From Hymenobacter sp. 15J16-1T3B (GTDB lineage: Bacteria; Bacteroidota; Bacteroidia; Cytophagales; Hymenobacteraceae): DNA of 64,000 bases. The stretch spans positions 1 through 64,000 of the forward strand of contig NZ_JAJFAV010000003.1 of assembly GCF_020711235.1 (NCBI RefSeq), read 5' to 3'. Within the stretch, counting starts at the first letter, position 1. The number at the start of each line of letters is the position of its first letter. Below are positions 1-9,146 of this stretch, one piece after another. Both the position numbers and the translations under genes were made by a program. The notes beneath the pieces were generated by a model. That model searched no databases. It saw only the letters and a program-made list of their open reading frames with translations, and was not told the origin of the DNA.

Positions 1-219
1 GAAGCCGTAGTTGTCGGCCAAGCGCAGTACCTGCACCTGCTCGGGGTACTGCGCCCGCAGCCAGGCCACCGAGTCGTGGGTGCTGGCGTTGTCGGCCACC
101 ACGATGCGGGCCGCGTCGGAATGGGCCAGCACCGAGGGCAGAAACTGCTCCAGCCAGCGCCGCCCGTTCCAGTTCAGGATGACCACGGCCACGCCGGCGG
201 CGTAGCCGGTGGCCGGCAA
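1..219 (-). CDS. Family 2 glycosyltransferase, N-terminal part (cut by window edge)
   Basis: Only the first ~73 codons are inside the window; the gene runs off the left edge. The translation has the opening beta-strand of GT-A fold family 2 glycosyltransferases (AVVILNWNGRRWLEQFLPS) followed by a VVADNASTHDS-type nucleotide-binding strand. Such enzymes move a sugar from a nucleotide-sugar donor to a glycan or lipid acceptor at the cytoplasmic membrane. The start is uncertain: I see no ATG, so TTG at 219 or GTG at 192 is proposed. The frame begins just past the ybaB stop, which suggests co-transcription with it. Donor and acceptor cannot be told from this fragment. Confidence 0.75.
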   Translation of the reverse strand, partial: MPATGYAAGVAVVILNWNGRRWLEQFLPSVLAHSDAARIVVADNASTHDSVAWLRAQYPEQVQVLRLADNYGF

Positions 220-223
220 GCTG

Positions 224-565
224 TTAGAGGCCAAATCCGCTCAGGTCGAGGCCGGGAATGTTGGGCAGCAAGCCCTGCGTGCGCGACTTGAGGTGTTCCT
301 TGCCTTTGTCGCCGGCTTCGTCGAGCACCTTGTTGACGGCGGCCACCACCAGGTCGGCCAGCATGTCGCGGTCCTGCGGGGTGAGAAGCGTCTCGTCGAT
401 TTCGAGCTTGAGCAGCTGGCGCTTGCCGTTGGCCGTGGCGCGCACCAGGCCGCCGCCGGCCTCGGCCGTGGCAGTGATGTGCTGCAGCTCGTCCTGGGCT
501 TGCTTTACTTTTTCTTGCAGGTCTTTCAGGCGACCCATCATGCCCATCATATCCATGCCGAACAT
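224..565 (-). CDS. ybaB: YbaB/EbfC family nucleoid-associated protein
   Basis: 113 aa, the usual size for this family of small dimeric DNA-binding proteins found near replication and recombination genes. The N-terminus is methionine-rich (MFGMDMMGMMGRLKDLQ) and leads into an amphipathic helix; the middle has the LVRATANGKRQLLKLEID strand typical of the family. An in-frame ATG 13 codons upstream (604) would add an atypical hydrophobic extension (MFLLFSPAKPPSA), so the start at 565 is preferred. The gene sits five bases before the glycosyltransferase frame and follows a strong terminator at 600-646, so it probably heads its own transcript. Confidence 0.88.
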   Translation of the reverse strand: MFGMDMMGMMGRLKDLQEKVKQAQDELQHITATAEAGGGLVRATANGKRQLLKLEIDETLLTPQDRDMLADLVVAAVNKVLDEAGDKGKEHLKSRTQGLLPNIPGLDLSGFGL

Positions 566-599
566 AGCGGAGGGAGGTTTTGCGGGGGAGAAAAGAAGA

Positions 600-646
600 A
601 ACACCGGCGCCGGGCCACGGCCAAACCGCGGCCCGGCGCCGGTGTT
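600..646 (-). terminator. Strong hairpin after the gliding-type surface protein gene
   Basis: A perfect 17-bp stem (600-616 with 630-646) with a 13-nt loop lies just beyond the stop of the minus-strand gene at 697. It is GC-rich and flanked by an A/T stretch, consistent with factor-independent termination. Confidence 0.75.
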
Positions 647-696
647 GGAAGCTCAAAAGTACGCCACGTTGCCCGACTGCGCTACACCGCCCGCGG

Positions 697-2664
697 TTAG
701 CGCAGCAGCGTGACGGTGGCGCGCTGCACAATGCGCTGGCCCGCTTCGTCGGTGGCCTCGAACTGGTACGAGAAGACCTGCGGCGCGGCCAGCGTGCCGC
801 GGATGCGCCCGTCCCAGGTCTGGTTGCGGTCGGTGGCCCGGAACACTTCCACGCCGTTGCGGTCGTAGAGTTTGAGCGTGAAGGACTTCAGGAACCGGCC
901 CTTGATTTCGAGCACATCGTTGAGCCCGTCGCCGTTGGGACTGAATGCCGTCGGAATGAACACCACCAGCTTGCGCGTCACCACGGCCACGTTGCTGAAC
1001 ACCACCAGGCCGGCGGCCGAGGTGGCTTCGAGGCGGTAGCGCAGCACTTGCCGGTCGGCGGGCGGGGCGGGGGCCTGCACGGGCTGGGCGGTGGCGCTCA
1101 GGGCCGAACTGCTGAGTTCCTGGCCGGCTTCGTCGAGCAAGAGGAGGCGGTAGCGCCAGTCGCTGCCCTGGCCGGCCGGCTCCGTAAAGTTGAGACTGAT
1201 GCGGTTGCCCTCGCGGTCAGTAGCGGCGGCCCCCAGCACCGGCGGGCAAGCGGCCGGACCTTCGCCGGAAGCGTTGCCGCAGGGGTCGGTGAGGCGGCCG
1301 GCGTAGCAGGGCACCAGGGCGGGCGTTACCGGGCCGGGCTGGTCGACCACCGGGCGCCGCCGGGTAAAGGGCAGGTCGGTGGTGGTGGCGCCCAGGGTAC
1401 GGCGCAGCAGCAGGCGGCTGGCCGTGTCGGCGGCCGCGGCGGCCAGGTTGATGTCCACGCCGTTGTCGAGGCGGAACGAGGCGGTCAGGCGCGGGGCGGG
1501 CGGAGCCTGCGCGGCCACCGTCGTCACCGTGCGCTCGGCCGATTCAGACGACGCGGCACCGCTGCGTGCAACGACTTGGTAGCGGTACGACACCCCGCAG
1601 GTCACCGCCGGATCGGTGTACTGCCGGGCCGTCGGCGCCACCGAGGTTAGCAGCTGCCCGTCGCGCAGCACGTCGTAGGCCGTGACGGCGCTGCCGGCCG
1701 CTTGGCTCCAGCTGAGTGTGTTCTGGCGGTCGACCGAGCTGACTTGCAGGTCCACCGGGCAGAGCACGGCCGACCGAAGGTTGAGCAGGCCGCAGGCGTC
1801 GGTGAGGCGCAGGCGGTAGCAACTGCCGAGCGAGCCGCCGGGCAGCGTAAAGGTGGTGCTGGTGCTCGGTACCACCGTGCCGGCCCCGGCGTCGGGGTCC
1901 AGCAGATATTGGTAACTCGGGTCGTTTACCAGTCCGCTGAACGTGAAGGTTAGGCCCGCGGGCCCCACCGCCAGCCGCTGCAGCGTCGGGGCGGCAGCTG
2001 TGGGCGCCGAGAACGTGACCGAAGCGTTGCCCTCGCACAGCAGCACGTCGGTGTAGTTGGCGTACACAGTGAGTCCGGTGGCCCCGGCTGGAACCGCATA
2101 GGCGGCCCCGGCGGGCTGCGTCACCGGCTGGCGCGGCCCGTTGCCGAGCTGGATTTCGTAGCGAATGTTGGCCTGGGCATTGGTAATGGCCACGTACACC
2201 TGCGAAAACGGCACACCGCAGTAACGCACCTGCACGGCTGGCACCGGCGCCGCGCGCACCTCAAACGAGCGGGAATACTGCAGGCCCAGCCGGTTGGGGT
2301 AACCGTTGCCACCCGCCGGGAAAGGGTTCGGGCGCTGCTGCAAAATGATGAAGGGGCTGGTCGTGGGCACCGTCAGCGTGGTAACCGTGTCGGTGCCGAC
2401 GCCGCTGCAGCCAATGCCGTAGCGGATATTGTTGCGCGGAATGGTTTCGCCGCCGCAGTAGCGCACCCGGATGCGCGAGCCGGCGCAGAGCACGGTGGGG
2501 CCGCCGGGCCCGGCCACGTCGAGCAGTTGCCCGGTGGTGGAATACACCCGAAAGCAATTGCCGGGCACGCCCACATCGTCGAGCGTGCACACGGCCTGGG
2601 CGCGGGCGGCCCCGGTGGCCAGCCCCAGCAGGCAACTCAGCAAGGCGAAACGGCGAAGCATCAT
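697..2664 (-). CDS. Secreted protein with gliding motility-type (CHU_C) C-terminal domain
   Basis: 655 aa. A signal peptide (MMLRRFALLSCLLGLATGAARAQA) supports the start at 2664 rather than the upstream ATG at 2712. The middle is a string of beta-rich, Ig/fibronectin-like segments, one reading VTAYDVLRDGQLLTS followed by YRYQVVARSG, as in FN3 modules. The C-terminus (FIPTAFSPNGDGLNDVLEIKG, then LKLYDRNGVEVFRATD, NQTWDGR and FSYQFEATDEAGQ) is the type B T9SS sorting domain first known from gliding motility proteins. Family knowledge predicts export by Sec, crossing of the outer membrane by T9SS and display on the cell surface, perhaps as an adhesin. The ligand is unknown. Confidence 0.85.
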   Translation of the reverse strand: MMLRRFALLSCLLGLATGAARAQAVCTLDDVGVPGNCFRVYSTTGQLLDVAGPGGPTVLCAGSRIRVRYCGGETIPRNNIRYGIGCSGVGTDTVTTLTVPTTSPFIILQQRPNPFPAGGNGYPNRLGLQYSRSFEVRAAPVPAVQVRYCGVPFSQVYVAITNAQANIRYEIQLGNGPRQPVTQPAGAAYAVPAGATGLTVYANYTDVLLCEGNASVTFSAPTAAAPTLQRLAVGPAGLTFTFSGLVNDPSYQYLLDPDAGAGTVVPSTSTTFTLPGGSLGSCYRLRLTDACGLLNLRSAVLCPVDLQVSSVDRQNTLSWSQAAGSAVTAYDVLRDGQLLTSVAPTARQYTDPAVTCGVSYRYQVVARSGAASSESAERTVTTVAAQAPPAPRLTASFRLDNGVDINLAAAAADTASRLLLRRTLGATTTDLPFTRRRPVVDQPGPVTPALVPCYAGRLTDPCGNASGEGPAACPPVLGAAATDREGNRISLNFTEPAGQGSDWRYRLLLLDEAGQELSSSALSATAQPVQAPAPPADRQVLRYRLEATSAAGLVVFSNVAVVTRKLVVFIPTAFSPNGDGLNDVLEIKGRFLKSFTLKLYDRNGVEVFRATDRNQTWDGRIRGTLAAPQVFSYQFEATDEAGQRIVQRATVTLLR

Positions 2665-2745
2665 GGCGAAACCAACGCGGGCTGGCCGGTTTTCATATAT
2701 CATCAGCGGCAATCTATACGAAAAGAGGGCCGGCGCCGGGCGCGC

Positions 2746-4242
2746 CTAAGCCCAGGCATACGCGCGCACAAATTGTGCCGCGGCGTGCAGGTCGGGGTAG
2801 AGCACCCGGTCGCGGGCAATGAAGGGAGCTTGCTGCTGAAAGGCGGCCACCACCGCTTCCAGCGCGTCGGAGGAGCGGCCGGGGCGGCGGAAGGCCAAGG
2901 CCTGAACCGCGTTGAGCAGCTCGATGCCGAGCACCTGCTCGGTATTTTCGATGACGCGCAGGGCCTTGGTGGCCGCGTTGGCGCCCATGCTCACGTGGTC
3001 TTCCTGCCCGTTGCTGCTCACGATGCTGTCGACGGAGGCCGGCGTGCACAGCTGCTTGCTCTGGCTCACGATGCTGGCGGCGGCGTACTGCGGAATCATC
3101 AGGCCCGAGTTCAGGCCCGGTTCGGCTACCAGGAAGGGCGGCAGGCCGCGCTGCCCGCTGATGAGCTGGTAGGTGCGCCGCTCCGAAATCGAGCCCAGCT
3201 CGGCCACGGCAATGGCCAGAAAATCCAGCGCCAGGGCCAGCGGCTGGCCGTGGAAGTTGCCGCCGGACAAAATGGCGTCGGTTTCGGGGAAGATGTTGGG
3301 GTTGTCGGTGACGGCGTTGCACTCGGTTTCGACCACGCCCGTCACGTGCTGCACCGCGTCGCGGGAGGCACCGTGCACCTGGGGCATGCAGCGGAAGGAG
3401 TAGGGGTCTTGCACGGCCGTTTTCACCTGCTGCTGCAGCTCGCTGCCGGCCAGCAGCTCGCGCAGGTGGCGGGCGGTGGCCAGCTGCCCGGCGTGGGGCC
3501 GGATGCGGTGCAGCCGCTCGTCGAAAGGCTCGGGCCGGCCGTCGAAGGCTTCCAGCGACAGGGCCCCGATGACGTCGGCCGCGTCGAGCAGGCGGCGGGC
3601 CCGCAGGGTGGTGTGCACCGCGTAGGCCAGCATAAACTGGGTGCCGTTGAGCAGGGCCAGGCCTTCTTTGGCTCCCAGCTCGATGGGCTGCCAGCTAAAG
3701 AGGTGCATGGCGTCGGCGGCGGCGAGGCGGTAGCCCTCGAAGTGCACCTCGCCCAGGCCGATGAGCGGCAGGCAGAGGTGGGCTAGCGGGGCCAGGTCGC
3801 CGCTGGCGCCCAGGGAGCCTTGCTGGTACACCACGGGGTGAATGCCGCGGTTGTAGAAGTCGAGCAGGCGCTGCACGGTGGCCAACTGCACGCCGCTGTG
3901 GCCGTAGCTCAGGCTTTGGGCCTTGAGCAGCAGCATCAGGCGCACCAGCTCGGCGGGCACTTCCTGGCCGGTGCCGCAGGCGTGCGACATCATCAGGTTG
4001 GTTTGCAGCTGCCCGCGGTCCTGGGGCGAGATGCTGGTGTTGCACAGGGCCCCGAAGCCGGTGTTGATGCCGTAGATGGGCGCGTCGGACTGGGCGAGGC
4101 GCTCCTGCAGGTAGCGGTGGCAGTGCTCAATGCGCTGGCGGGCGTCGTCGCTGAGGGCCAGGGGGCGCTGCTCGCGCAGCACGTGCTCCAGGGTATCGAG
4201 GTCGAGGTAAGTGGCGGGGCTAAGGGTAAACGTGTCGGGCAT
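2746..4242 (-). CDS. hutH: Histidine ammonia-lyase
   Basis: 498 aa, normal length. The enzyme deaminates L-histidine to urocanate and ammonia, the first step of histidine breakdown. The Ala-Ser-Gly triad that cyclises into the MIO electrophile is at 146-148 (GSLGASGDLAPLAHL). The catalytic Tyr is in YGINTGFG near residue 57, and the NGTQFMLAY, CMPQVHG and SGGNFHGQPLALALD blocks of the family are all present. Tyrosine or phenylalanine ammonia-lyases are related, but the overall pattern favours histidine. No hutU, hutI or hutG lies beside it, so it is either a solitary gene here or part of a dispersed pathway. Confidence 0.92.
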   Translation of the reverse strand: MPDTFTLSPATYLDLDTLEHVLREQRPLALSDDARQRIEHCHRYLQERLAQSDAPIYGINTGFGALCNTSISPQDRGQLQTNLMMSHACGTGQEVPAELVRLMLLLKAQSLSYGHSGVQLATVQRLLDFYNRGIHPVVYQQGSLGASGDLAPLAHLCLPLIGLGEVHFEGYRLAAADAMHLFSWQPIELGAKEGLALLNGTQFMLAYAVHTTLRARRLLDAADVIGALSLEAFDGRPEPFDERLHRIRPHAGQLATARHLRELLAGSELQQQVKTAVQDPYSFRCMPQVHGASRDAVQHVTGVVETECNAVTDNPNIFPETDAILSGGNFHGQPLALALDFLAIAVAELGSISERRTYQLISGQRGLPPFLVAEPGLNSGLMIPQYAAASIVSQSKQLCTPASVDSIVSSNGQEDHVSMGANAATKALRVIENTEQVLGIELLNAVQALAFRRPGRSSDALEAVVAAFQQQAPFIARDRVLYPDLHAAAQFVRAYAWA

Positions 4243-4428
4243 GGGTGGGGGAAGCCGGGGCGCGGGGTGGGCGGCCGTTTGGGAGCCGGAAGCTACTCAG
4301 TTTGGGCGGAATTTGCGGCTCGAATGCTTCCCGGCCCGCAGCGGCCCCGGGTCCGAGCCGCCGCTGTTAGATCTGCCAGAGCTTCTTATATTCCGTCGAT
4401 TTTTTGTTCCAACTCAATCCATCTTTTC

Positions 4429-5172
4429 ATGAAGCAGGTATTACTCTCGCTGGGCTTTGTACTGCTGGGGCTGACCGCCCACGCCCAATCCATCTCCACG
4501 CTTTCGGGCAGCTTGGACCTGACGGACCCGGCCATTCCGGGTGACCGGCTGTTTCGCGACGCGACGCCGGGCCAATGCGCCACCACCAAAACCTACCCCG
4601 GAACCTCGTCCGGTACGGCTGGGGTGCACTACGACACCTACACTATCAGCAACAGCAGCGCGTCGGCTTCCACTTGCGTGACGATAACGCTGGCGGCCAA
4701 CTGCACCAACGCCACGGGCGCGGCGCTGTTTCTTACGGTGTACACGGGCAGTTTCTCGCCCACCAACCTCGCCACCAACTACAAATCCGATTTGGGGACC
4801 TCCCCGTCGGTTGGCACGTCCCAGGGCATGAGCGTGACGCTGGCGCCGAGCCAATCGGTGGTGCTGGTGGTCAACGGGCTCACGGCCACCGCCGTCTGCA
4901 ACGCCTACTCGCTGCAATTTTCCACGCCGGTGGTCCTGCCCGTCAGCGTGAGCAAGAACATCAAGCCCGTGCTGGCCGCCTACCCCAGCCCGGTGGTCGA
5001 CGTGCTGCACATCGAGGCGGCCAAAGCCGGGAGCTACACGCTTTTCAACGCAAACGGGGCCACGGTACGGCAGTTTACGGGTTCGGACGTGTCGTTGCGC
5101 GACCTGCCCGGGGGCGTGTACATGCTCCAGCAAAACGACACCAAAGCCACCACGCGCGTCGTCAAGCTCTAG
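4429..5172 (+). CDS. Secreted T9SS C-terminal domain protein, function unknown
   Basis: 247 aa. It starts with a clear signal peptide (MKQVLLSLGFVLLGLTAHAQ), which fixes the start at 4429 although the frame is open much further upstream. The body is Ser/Thr/Asn-rich beta sandwich-like sequence with four or more cysteines (GQCATTKTYPGTS, STCVTITLAANCTNATG) and resembles no enzyme I know. The last ~70 residues (VLAAYPSPVVDVLHIEAAKA, YTLFNANGATVRQF, LRDLPGGVYMLQQND) are a type A T9SS sorting domain. It is predicted to be secreted or anchored on the surface. It stands alone on the plus strand between hutH and hisS. Confidence 0.8.
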   Translation: MKQVLLSLGFVLLGLTAHAQSISTLSGSLDLTDPAIPGDRLFRDATPGQCATTKTYPGTSSGTAGVHYDTYTISNSSASASTCVTITLAANCTNATGAALFLTVYTGSFSPTNLATNYKSDLGTSPSVGTSQGMSVTLAPSQSVVLVVNGLTATAVCNAYSLQFSTPVVLPVSVSKNIKPVLAAYPSPVVDVLHIEAAKAGSYTLFNANGATVRQFTGSDVSLRDLPGGVYMLQQNDTKATTRVVKL

Positions 5173-5193
5173 CCCCGCCGGGCCCAATGCCAG

Positions 5194-5235
5194 ACCACCC
5201 GGCTCCCGCTGCGACAGCAGCCGGGGCCGGGTGGT
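5194..5235. terminator. Hairpin between convergent genes
   Basis: A 10-bp perfect outer stem (ACCACCCGGC/GCCGGGTGGT) with further pairing inside lies between the plus-strand T9SS protein and hisS, which converge. It could serve either gene; the U-tract is weak on both sides. Confidence 0.5.
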
Positions 5236-5308
5236 GGTGGTTTGGGGATAGTGCGGGGGCGGCAGCGGACGCCCCGCCCGGCAGCTCACCGGCCTAGGGT
5301 AGTGCCGG

Positions 5309-6709
5309 TTAGGCCAGGGCCTGCAGCGTAGCCACCACTTCGGTGGCGGGCACGGTTTGCTCCGAGCCCGCGCGCATGTCGCGCAGCTTCACCACGCCGC
5401 CCGCGCGTTCCTCCGAACCGGCCAGCAGCATAAAGCGGATGCCGCGCTTGTCGGCGTACTCGAACTGTTTTTTGAGCTTGCTGACCTCCGGGTACAGCTC
5501 GGCCGAGAGGCCCGCGGCGCGCAGCTGCCGCAGCAAGGGCAGCGCCGTGCCGCGGCCTTCGGCGTCGAAGTTGGCCACCAGGCAGAGCGGCGCGGCCACG
5601 GCGCCCTCCGGGAAGAGCTGGAGCTCCTCCAGCACGTCGTAAATGCGGTCGACGCCGAAGCTGAAGCCCACGCCCGAGAGGCCGGGCAGGCCGAAGGCGC
5701 CGGTGAGGTTGTCGTAACGTCCGCCGCCCGAGATGCTGCCCATCTGCACGTTGTTCACCTTCACCTCGAAGATGCAGCCGGTGTAGTAGCTCAGCCCCCG
5801 GGCCAGCGTCACGTCGAAATCCAGCCGCTCGAAGTGCTCGAAGCCGAAGTCCTGCAAGTACTGCTGCACCTCCGCCAGGTCCTGCAGGCCCTTGGCCGGG
5901 CCGGCCGCGGCGTCGGTCAGCACGCCGTCCTGCTTGAAGGCGGTGCGCAGCGCGGCCAGCTTCGCATCAAACGAGCCACCCACTTCCAGGTAGCCGAACA
6001 CCTGGTCGACGGCCTCCTGCGGGAAGCCGCGCTCCAGCAGTTCCTTCGTCACGCCCTCGCGCCCGATCTTGTCGAGCTTGTCGATGGCCACGAACAGGTC
6101 CGACTCGCGGCCCACGCCGCCCAGGGCCTGGTAGATGCCCGAGAGCACGCCGCGGTGGTTGATTTTGATGGTGAAGTCCGTCAGGCCCAGCGTCGACAGC
6201 ACTTCGTCGATCATCAGCACGATTTCGGCCTCGCAGAGCAGGGAAGTGGTGCCCACCACGTCGGCGTCGCACTGCACGAACTCGCGGTAACGGCCCCGCT
6301 GCGGCCGGTCGGCGCGCCACACGGGCTGAATCTGGTAGCGCTTGAAGGGCAGCGTGAGCTGGCCGCGGTTCATCACCACGTAGCGGGCGAAGGGCACCGT
6401 TAAGTCGTAGCGCAGGCCTTTTTCGGCCACTTTGGGCAGGATTTTCTTGGCGCCGGCCGTCAGGTCCTCGGCCGTCACGTCCTTGGCAAAGTCGCCGGAG
6501 TTGAGAATTTTAAAGAGCAGCTGGTCGCCCTCGTCGCCGTATTTGCCGGTCAGCACCGACAGGTTTTCCATGGTCGGCGTCTCCAGCGGGGCGAAGCCGA
6601 ACTTCTCAAACACGCGGCGAATCACGCCGAAAATATAGTTGCGCCGGGCCACCTGCACGGGACCAAAGTCGCGGGTGCCTTTCGGGATGCTGGGTTTCTG
6701 AACGCTCAT
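5309..6709 (-). CDS. hisS: Histidine--tRNA ligase
   Basis: 466 aa class II aminoacyl-tRNA synthetase that charges tRNA-His in the cytosol. It opens with KGTRDFGPVQVARRNYIF, the family start plus motif 1 region. Motif 2 is in VWRADRPQRGRYREFVQCD, the histidine-specific blocks GLSYYTGCIFEV and GGGRYDNL follow, and motif 3 is GFSFGVDRI. The C-terminal anticodon-binding domain starts near residue 370 (PLCLVANFDAEGRG). It is slightly longer than the ~420 aa of E. coli HisS, as is common in Bacteroidota. No operon partner is obvious. Confidence 0.97.
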   Translation of the reverse strand: MSVQKPSIPKGTRDFGPVQVARRNYIFGVIRRVFEKFGFAPLETPTMENLSVLTGKYGDEGDQLLFKILNSGDFAKDVTAEDLTAGAKKILPKVAEKGLRYDLTVPFARYVVMNRGQLTLPFKRYQIQPVWRADRPQRGRYREFVQCDADVVGTTSLLCEAEIVLMIDEVLSTLGLTDFTIKINHRGVLSGIYQALGGVGRESDLFVAIDKLDKIGREGVTKELLERGFPQEAVDQVFGYLEVGGSFDAKLAALRTAFKQDGVLTDAAAGPAKGLQDLAEVQQYLQDFGFEHFERLDFDVTLARGLSYYTGCIFEVKVNNVQMGSISGGGRYDNLTGAFGLPGLSGVGFSFGVDRIYDVLEELQLFPEGAVAAPLCLVANFDAEGRGTALPLLRQLRAAGLSAELYPEVSKLKKQFEYADKRGIRFMLLAGSEERAGGVVKLRDMRAGSEQTVPATEVVATLQALA

Positions 6710-6785
6710 TCGTCAGGGGAAACTCAAAATGTGGCCGCGAAGGTACAGCCCGCCGGGCACAGGGCCACCGGGTGGCCCGTAAACA

Positions 6786-6819
6786 ACGCAGGCCCGCCGG
6801 AACACCGGCGGGCCTGCGT
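6786..6819 (-). terminator. Terminator after the Ycf48-like secreted protein gene
   Basis: A perfect 15-bp GC-rich stem with a 4-nt loop lies 20 bases beyond the stop at 6838, just upstream of hisS. It separates the two minus-strand genes. Confidence 0.75.
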
Positions 6820-6837
6820 GGGTCGAGGCTATGTCTA

Positions 6838-8208
6838 TTACTGAATGACGAGCTTGTGCTGGGCTACGCCACTGGCCGAGCGCAGCTCCAGGGTGTAGAG
6901 GCCGGCTTTCTGCTGGTGCAGGTCGAGCAGGCCCAGGGTGGTGCGCGCGGCGGTGGCGTTCAGGGAAGTGCGGTACACTTCGCGGCCCAGCGCGTCGGTG
7001 ACGCGCACCTCGGCCGCCTCGGGCAGGCTCTTGGCCAAGCTGAGCGTGAACACGCCGTCGTGGCTGGGGTTGGGGTACACCGTCAGGGCCTGCTGCAGGC
7101 CCGCGTCGCGGCGGACGCTCTGCACGGTGCCGCTGAATTTGTTCACGCCGTTGCCCCCGAGGGTAGTGGGGTTGACGCTGCCCGACCACCCCAGCGCGTT
7201 GGAGACCATGTCGAGCGAGGTGTGGTTGAAGCTGGTTTCGATGCTGACCCAGGTGGCGCCGTTGTTGAGCGTGTACGCCGAACCCGCGTCGTTGACGCCC
7301 AGCAGGGCCAACGACGGCCCGGCCGTGATGTAGCCCCCGCTCACGCCGGGCAGGTTGTCGATGGCCACGGCGTGCAGCGGGCCCGTGTACGCCACGGCTG
7401 CCCAGGTGGCGCCGCCGTTGGTGGTGCGGCGCAGTTCGTAGTTAGAGCCCGTGGCGTTCGGGGCCACCAGCAGGCCGTTGTTGGCGTCGGTGAAGCTGAT
7501 GCCGGAGATGTCGCCGCTGGCGCCGCTGGCACTCACGGCCCAGGTGGCGCCGCGGTCGGTGGAACGGTACACCCGGCCGGCATCGGTCAAAAACCAGATG
7601 TTGTTGCCCACCACGGCCGGCCGGATGGTCGTGCCGATAAACGTGGTGGCGCCCAGTTCACCGGTCAGCTCCGCCGGCACGTTGCCGACGCGCGTCCAGG
7701 TCGTGCCGCCGTTGGCCGTGGTGTAAATCTCAAAGCCGGGCGTCGCGCCGTCCGGGTCGCCGGCGGCCACGCCCTCGTTGGCGTTGAAGAAGTGGACAAA
7801 GTTGGCGAAGCTGTCGGCGGAGGTAAAGGGGCTGCCGCCGGTTTGGGCCGTCCAGGTGCTGCCGCCGTTGGTGGTTTTCAGAATGCGGCTGCCCCCCGTG
7901 TTCGAATTATAGGTGGTAATCCAGGCCGTAGTGGCGTCCACTGCATCCAGGTAGGTCAGGTTTTCGTCGGGGCTCAAGCCCGTTACCGCCCCGGTGGTCC
8001 AGGTAGTGCCGTTAATCGTACGGGCCACGGCTACGTCGGTCCCGAGGGGCTCCATGGCCAGGGTCCACACCGTGTTGGCGTCGACGGCGTCGACGTGGGT
8101 AATTACCAGGCTGGGGTTGCTGAAGCCTATCGGCTGGTTGGTCCATTGGGCCTGGGCGGCCAGCGTAGTCAGGCTGAGGGCGGCCAGGGTCAGTAGTTGT
8201 TTTTTCAT
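6838..8208 (-). CDS. Secreted Ycf48/BNR-repeat-like protein with T9SS sorting domain
   Basis: 456 aa with signal peptide MKKQLLTLAALSLTTLAAQA. The body has recurring Asp-box-like motifs, among them TTNGGSTWTAQTGG, TANGGTTWTRVGN, STDRGATWAVSA and TTNGGATWAAV, spaced as in sialidase/BNR or Ycf48-type beta-propellers. The end (ALTVYPNPSHDGVFTLSLAK, VTDALGREVYRTSL, QKAGLYTLELRSASGVAQ) is a type A T9SS domain. It is a paralogue of the plus-strand protein at 19763, with the same layout and closely similar phrases. No catalytic residues are evident, so a surface-binding or structural propeller is likelier than a sialidase. Substrate unknown. Confidence 0.83.
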   Translation of the reverse strand: MKKQLLTLAALSLTTLAAQAQWTNQPIGFSNPSLVITHVDAVDANTVWTLAMEPLGTDVAVARTINGTTWTTGAVTGLSPDENLTYLDAVDATTAWITTYNSNTGGSRILKTTNGGSTWTAQTGGSPFTSADSFANFVHFFNANEGVAAGDPDGATPGFEIYTTANGGTTWTRVGNVPAELTGELGATTFIGTTIRPAVVGNNIWFLTDAGRVYRSTDRGATWAVSASGASGDISGISFTDANNGLLVAPNATGSNYELRRTTNGGATWAAVAYTGPLHAVAIDNLPGVSGGYITAGPSLALLGVNDAGSAYTLNNGATWVSIETSFNHTSLDMVSNALGWSGSVNPTTLGGNGVNKFSGTVQSVRRDAGLQQALTVYPNPSHDGVFTLSLAKSLPEAAEVRVTDALGREVYRTSLNATAARTTLGLLDLHQQKAGLYTLELRSASGVAQHKLVIQ

Positions 8209-8313
8209 AGCAGAAAAAAGATGGAAACGGGGCGCAAGGTAGTACCGGGGCGCCGAGGATGAGGCATCCGCTAGCTAAGAGCCGGCGGGGCGGGGTTTGG
8301 TTGGCTGGCCGGC

Positions 8314-9042
8314 TTATTTCTCGGCGCCGCGCCGCACCTGGTAGAGCACCGAGGCTGCCAGTGGGGCTTTGAGCGCGGCTCGGATGCCGGAGCGGCCCAG
8401 CGCCTGGTTGGTCCAGTCGTTGCAGGTGCGTAGGGCGTGGTAGCGGCCCCGGGCGCGGAAGAAAAAGTCTTCGGGCGAGTAGCCGGCCGCGGTGCGCAGC
8501 TGCCAGTGCCCCGCCGAATCGGGGGCGAAGGACTGCTCCACGTAGCGGCTCAGCTGCTGGTACTGGGCCAGCGAAATGCGCAGCGGCACCACCCGCGGCC
8601 CGGGCTGCGGGCCGTGGCGGTAAAAATCGACGTGCATGAGGGTGCGTCCGGGCAGCAGGGCCCGGAGCACAGTACCGGCTTTGGGCAGCTTGCCGCCGTA
8701 CGATTCCAGGTAAAACCGCTCGTTGCCCCAGCCGAAGGCCACGTAGTCGTACTGCCCAAACTGCGCCTGCCACTGCGGCTGGCCCAGGCGCTGCAGCCAG
8801 TCCTGCCCGCTGCGCGGCTCGCGCACGGGCAGCACCACGTCGGTATGAAAGCCATTCGACACCACGTAAATGGGCACGCCATCGGGCGTGGGGCGAAACC
8901 CGGGGTGGCGGGGTACCAGCGTGCCGCCCAGTAGCAGCAACACGAAAACGGCAAAAGCGGGCATCAGCAGACGAAAAGCGCGGCTCAGCAAACGCATACG
9001 CGGCGGAATAGAGTCCGGCCAGGGGCGGCGGGTCTCGTTCAT
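8314..9042 (-). CDS. DUF2459/TIGR02117 family membrane-anchored protein
   Basis: 242 aa. A single membrane segment (FRLLMPAFAVFVLLLLGG) is followed by a periplasmic domain with the family blocks IYVVSNGFHTDVVLPV, YVAFGWGNERFYLE and LRTCNDWTNQAL. These match DUF2459 (TIGR02117), a family sometimes annotated as urease-associated but with no established reaction. The conserved His (NGFHTD) and Cys (RTCNDW) look like a possible catalytic pair; that is my inference. Start at 9042 is chosen; ATG at 8997 (MRLLSRAF) is an alternative. Confidence 0.8.
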   Translation of the reverse strand: MNETRRPWPDSIPPRMRLLSRAFRLLMPAFAVFVLLLLGGTLVPRHPGFRPTPDGVPIYVVSNGFHTDVVLPVREPRSGQDWLQRLGQPQWQAQFGQYDYVAFGWGNERFYLESYGGKLPKAGTVLRALLPGRTLMHVDFYRHGPQPGPRVVPLRISLAQYQQLSRYVEQSFAPDSAGHWQLRTAAGYSPEDFFFRARGRYHALRTCNDWTNQALGRSGIRAALKAPLAASVLYQVRRGAEK

Positions 9043-9082
9043 TCGCCGGCGGCCGCATCGTAACCCGGTGTACGCAAAACGG

Positions 9083-9114
9083 CCGGGCCCCGCACGCGGT
9101 AGTGCGGGGCCCGG
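9083..9114 (-). terminator. GC-rich hairpin between two minus-strand genes
   Basis: A perfect 13-bp stem (CCGGGCCCCGCAC/GTGCGGGGCCCGG) lies between the stop at 9147 and the start at 9042. No strong U-tract follows on the minus strand. Confidence 0.6.
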
Positions 9115-9146
9115 ACCGGCGGGCAACCCCAGAAAAGACGGTGCGG

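Noticed and set aside
580-1650. 356-codon plus-strand frame
   Set aside because: Antisense to the gliding-type surface protein; low-complexity Gly/Arg/His translation and no family.
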